NCBI GenBank assembly: GCA_946042585.1
Contig: CAMGDO010000049.1
Location: forward strand, 1-6,774
DNA length: 6,774 nucleotides
DNA from: an uncultured Clostridia bacterium
Lineage (GTDB): Bacteria; Bacillota; Clostridia; Christensenellales; Aristaeellaceae
Direction of reading: 5' to 3'
Shown one piece after another: positions 6,625 to 6,774 of this stretch (its first letter is position 1; each line of letters begins with the position of its first letter). Under the pieces are notes generated by a model, which was not told the DNA's origin, searched no databases, and saw only the letters and a program-made list of their open reading frames with translations. The position numbers were made by a program, and so were the translations under genes.

Positions 6625-6727
6625 TGCGCCTCATCCCGCGTCAGCTTGTACTGCGACTTGGTCTTGTTATTCTGCAGCGACATGGTCTTGGCATTGCAGG
6701 AATAAATGGTCCATTGCTGGGTCAGTT
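6621..6727 (-). CDS. 3' end of an unidentified gene (34 codons, truncated by contig end)
   Basis: Reading the - strand from 6725 there is an open frame of 34 codons ending KLTRDEAQ and a TGA at 6623-6621 that overlaps the ATG of the acyltransferase gene by 4 bp. The overlap, the lack of stops up to the contig edge and the reasonable residue mix support a real upstream gene of the same operon. The visible tail is hydrophilic, with WTIYSCNAKTMSL in its first half, no clear membrane segment and no motif I recognise. The gene's 5' part is off the contig, so function is unknown. Chance openness over about 100 bases in GC-rich DNA is the alternative. Confidence 0.55.
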
Positions 6728-6774
6728 CTGTCTCTTATACACATCTGACGCTGCCGACGAAGGCTTAGGTGTAG
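6728..6774 (-). other. Nextera adapter, i5 index and start of P5 (sequencing artefact)
   Basis: CTGTCTCTTATACACATCT (6728-6746) is the reverse complement of the Tn5 mosaic end, GACGCTGCCGACGA (6747-6760) the reverse complement of the Read 1 adapter, AGGCTTAG (6761-6768) the reverse complement of the same i5 index seen at 1-8, and GTGTAG (6769-6774) matches the beginning of the reverse-complemented P5 adapter. This order is exactly what Read 2 shows when it runs through a short insert. Natural sequence ends at 6727. Confidence 0.98.

Noticed and set aside
6163..6705. A 180-residue + strand open frame opposite the acyltransferase N-terminus.
   Set aside because: It is antisense to conserved acyltransferase motifs, including the R-X10-H helix, and has no family features or ribosome site that stands out.
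1..6774. A Tn5-like composite transposon with inverted mosaic ends carrying cargo genes.
   Set aside because: The mosaic ends are joined to Read 1 adapter and i5 index sequence on both sides, which occurs only in sequencing libraries; there is no transposase gene in the window.

Overview
The window is a whole short metagenome-style contig, not an excised piece of chromosome. Both ends (1-41 and 6728-6774) are untrimmed Illumina Nextera adapter with the same i5 index. Natural DNA runs only from 42 to 6727. The genes suggest a GC-rich Gram-positive bacterium of the Firmicutes, probably a clostridium: a SpoIID-type wall enzyme carrying bacterial SH3 repeats, an AraC regulator of the type common in Clostridia, a YabB/TrmN6-like tRNA methyltransferase and strong AGGAGG-like ribosome sites. 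Genus cannot be read from the sequence, and no rRNA, tRNA, CRISPR array or mobile element is visible.

Layout from left to right: a 5'-truncated AraC-family regulator on the + strand (43-798); then everything else on the - strand. In the - strand direction of transcription the order is: the 3' end of an unidentified gene (6727-6621), a membrane acyltransferase-3 protein (6624-5410), a 109-bp intergenic gap holding a palindrome, a good extended -10 promoter and a strong ribosome site, a 1263-residue secreted SpoIID-like lytic transglycosylase with ten C-terminal SH3b repeats (5300-1509), and a TrmN6-like tRNA adenine-N6 methyltransferase (1512-775). The two gene pairs are each joined by a 4-bp ATGA stop/start overlap, so there are two translationally coupled units. 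The methyltransferase and the AraC gene converge and overlap tail to tail by 24 bp.

Biologically the centre of the window is cell-envelope work. The acyltransferase probably decorates an exported glycan or wall polymer, and the SpoIID-SH3b protein probably binds and cleaves peptidoglycan outside the membrane. Linkage of these two is inferred from adjacency only. The tRNA methyltransferase appears to ride on the wall-enzyme transcript. The most notable object is the SpoIID-SH3b(10) protein, with five closely similar repeats separated by Pro/Thr/Ser-rich linkers and without the His/Cys cluster expected of zinc-binding SpoIID. I see no convincing wholly new system; the rest is ordinary genome content.
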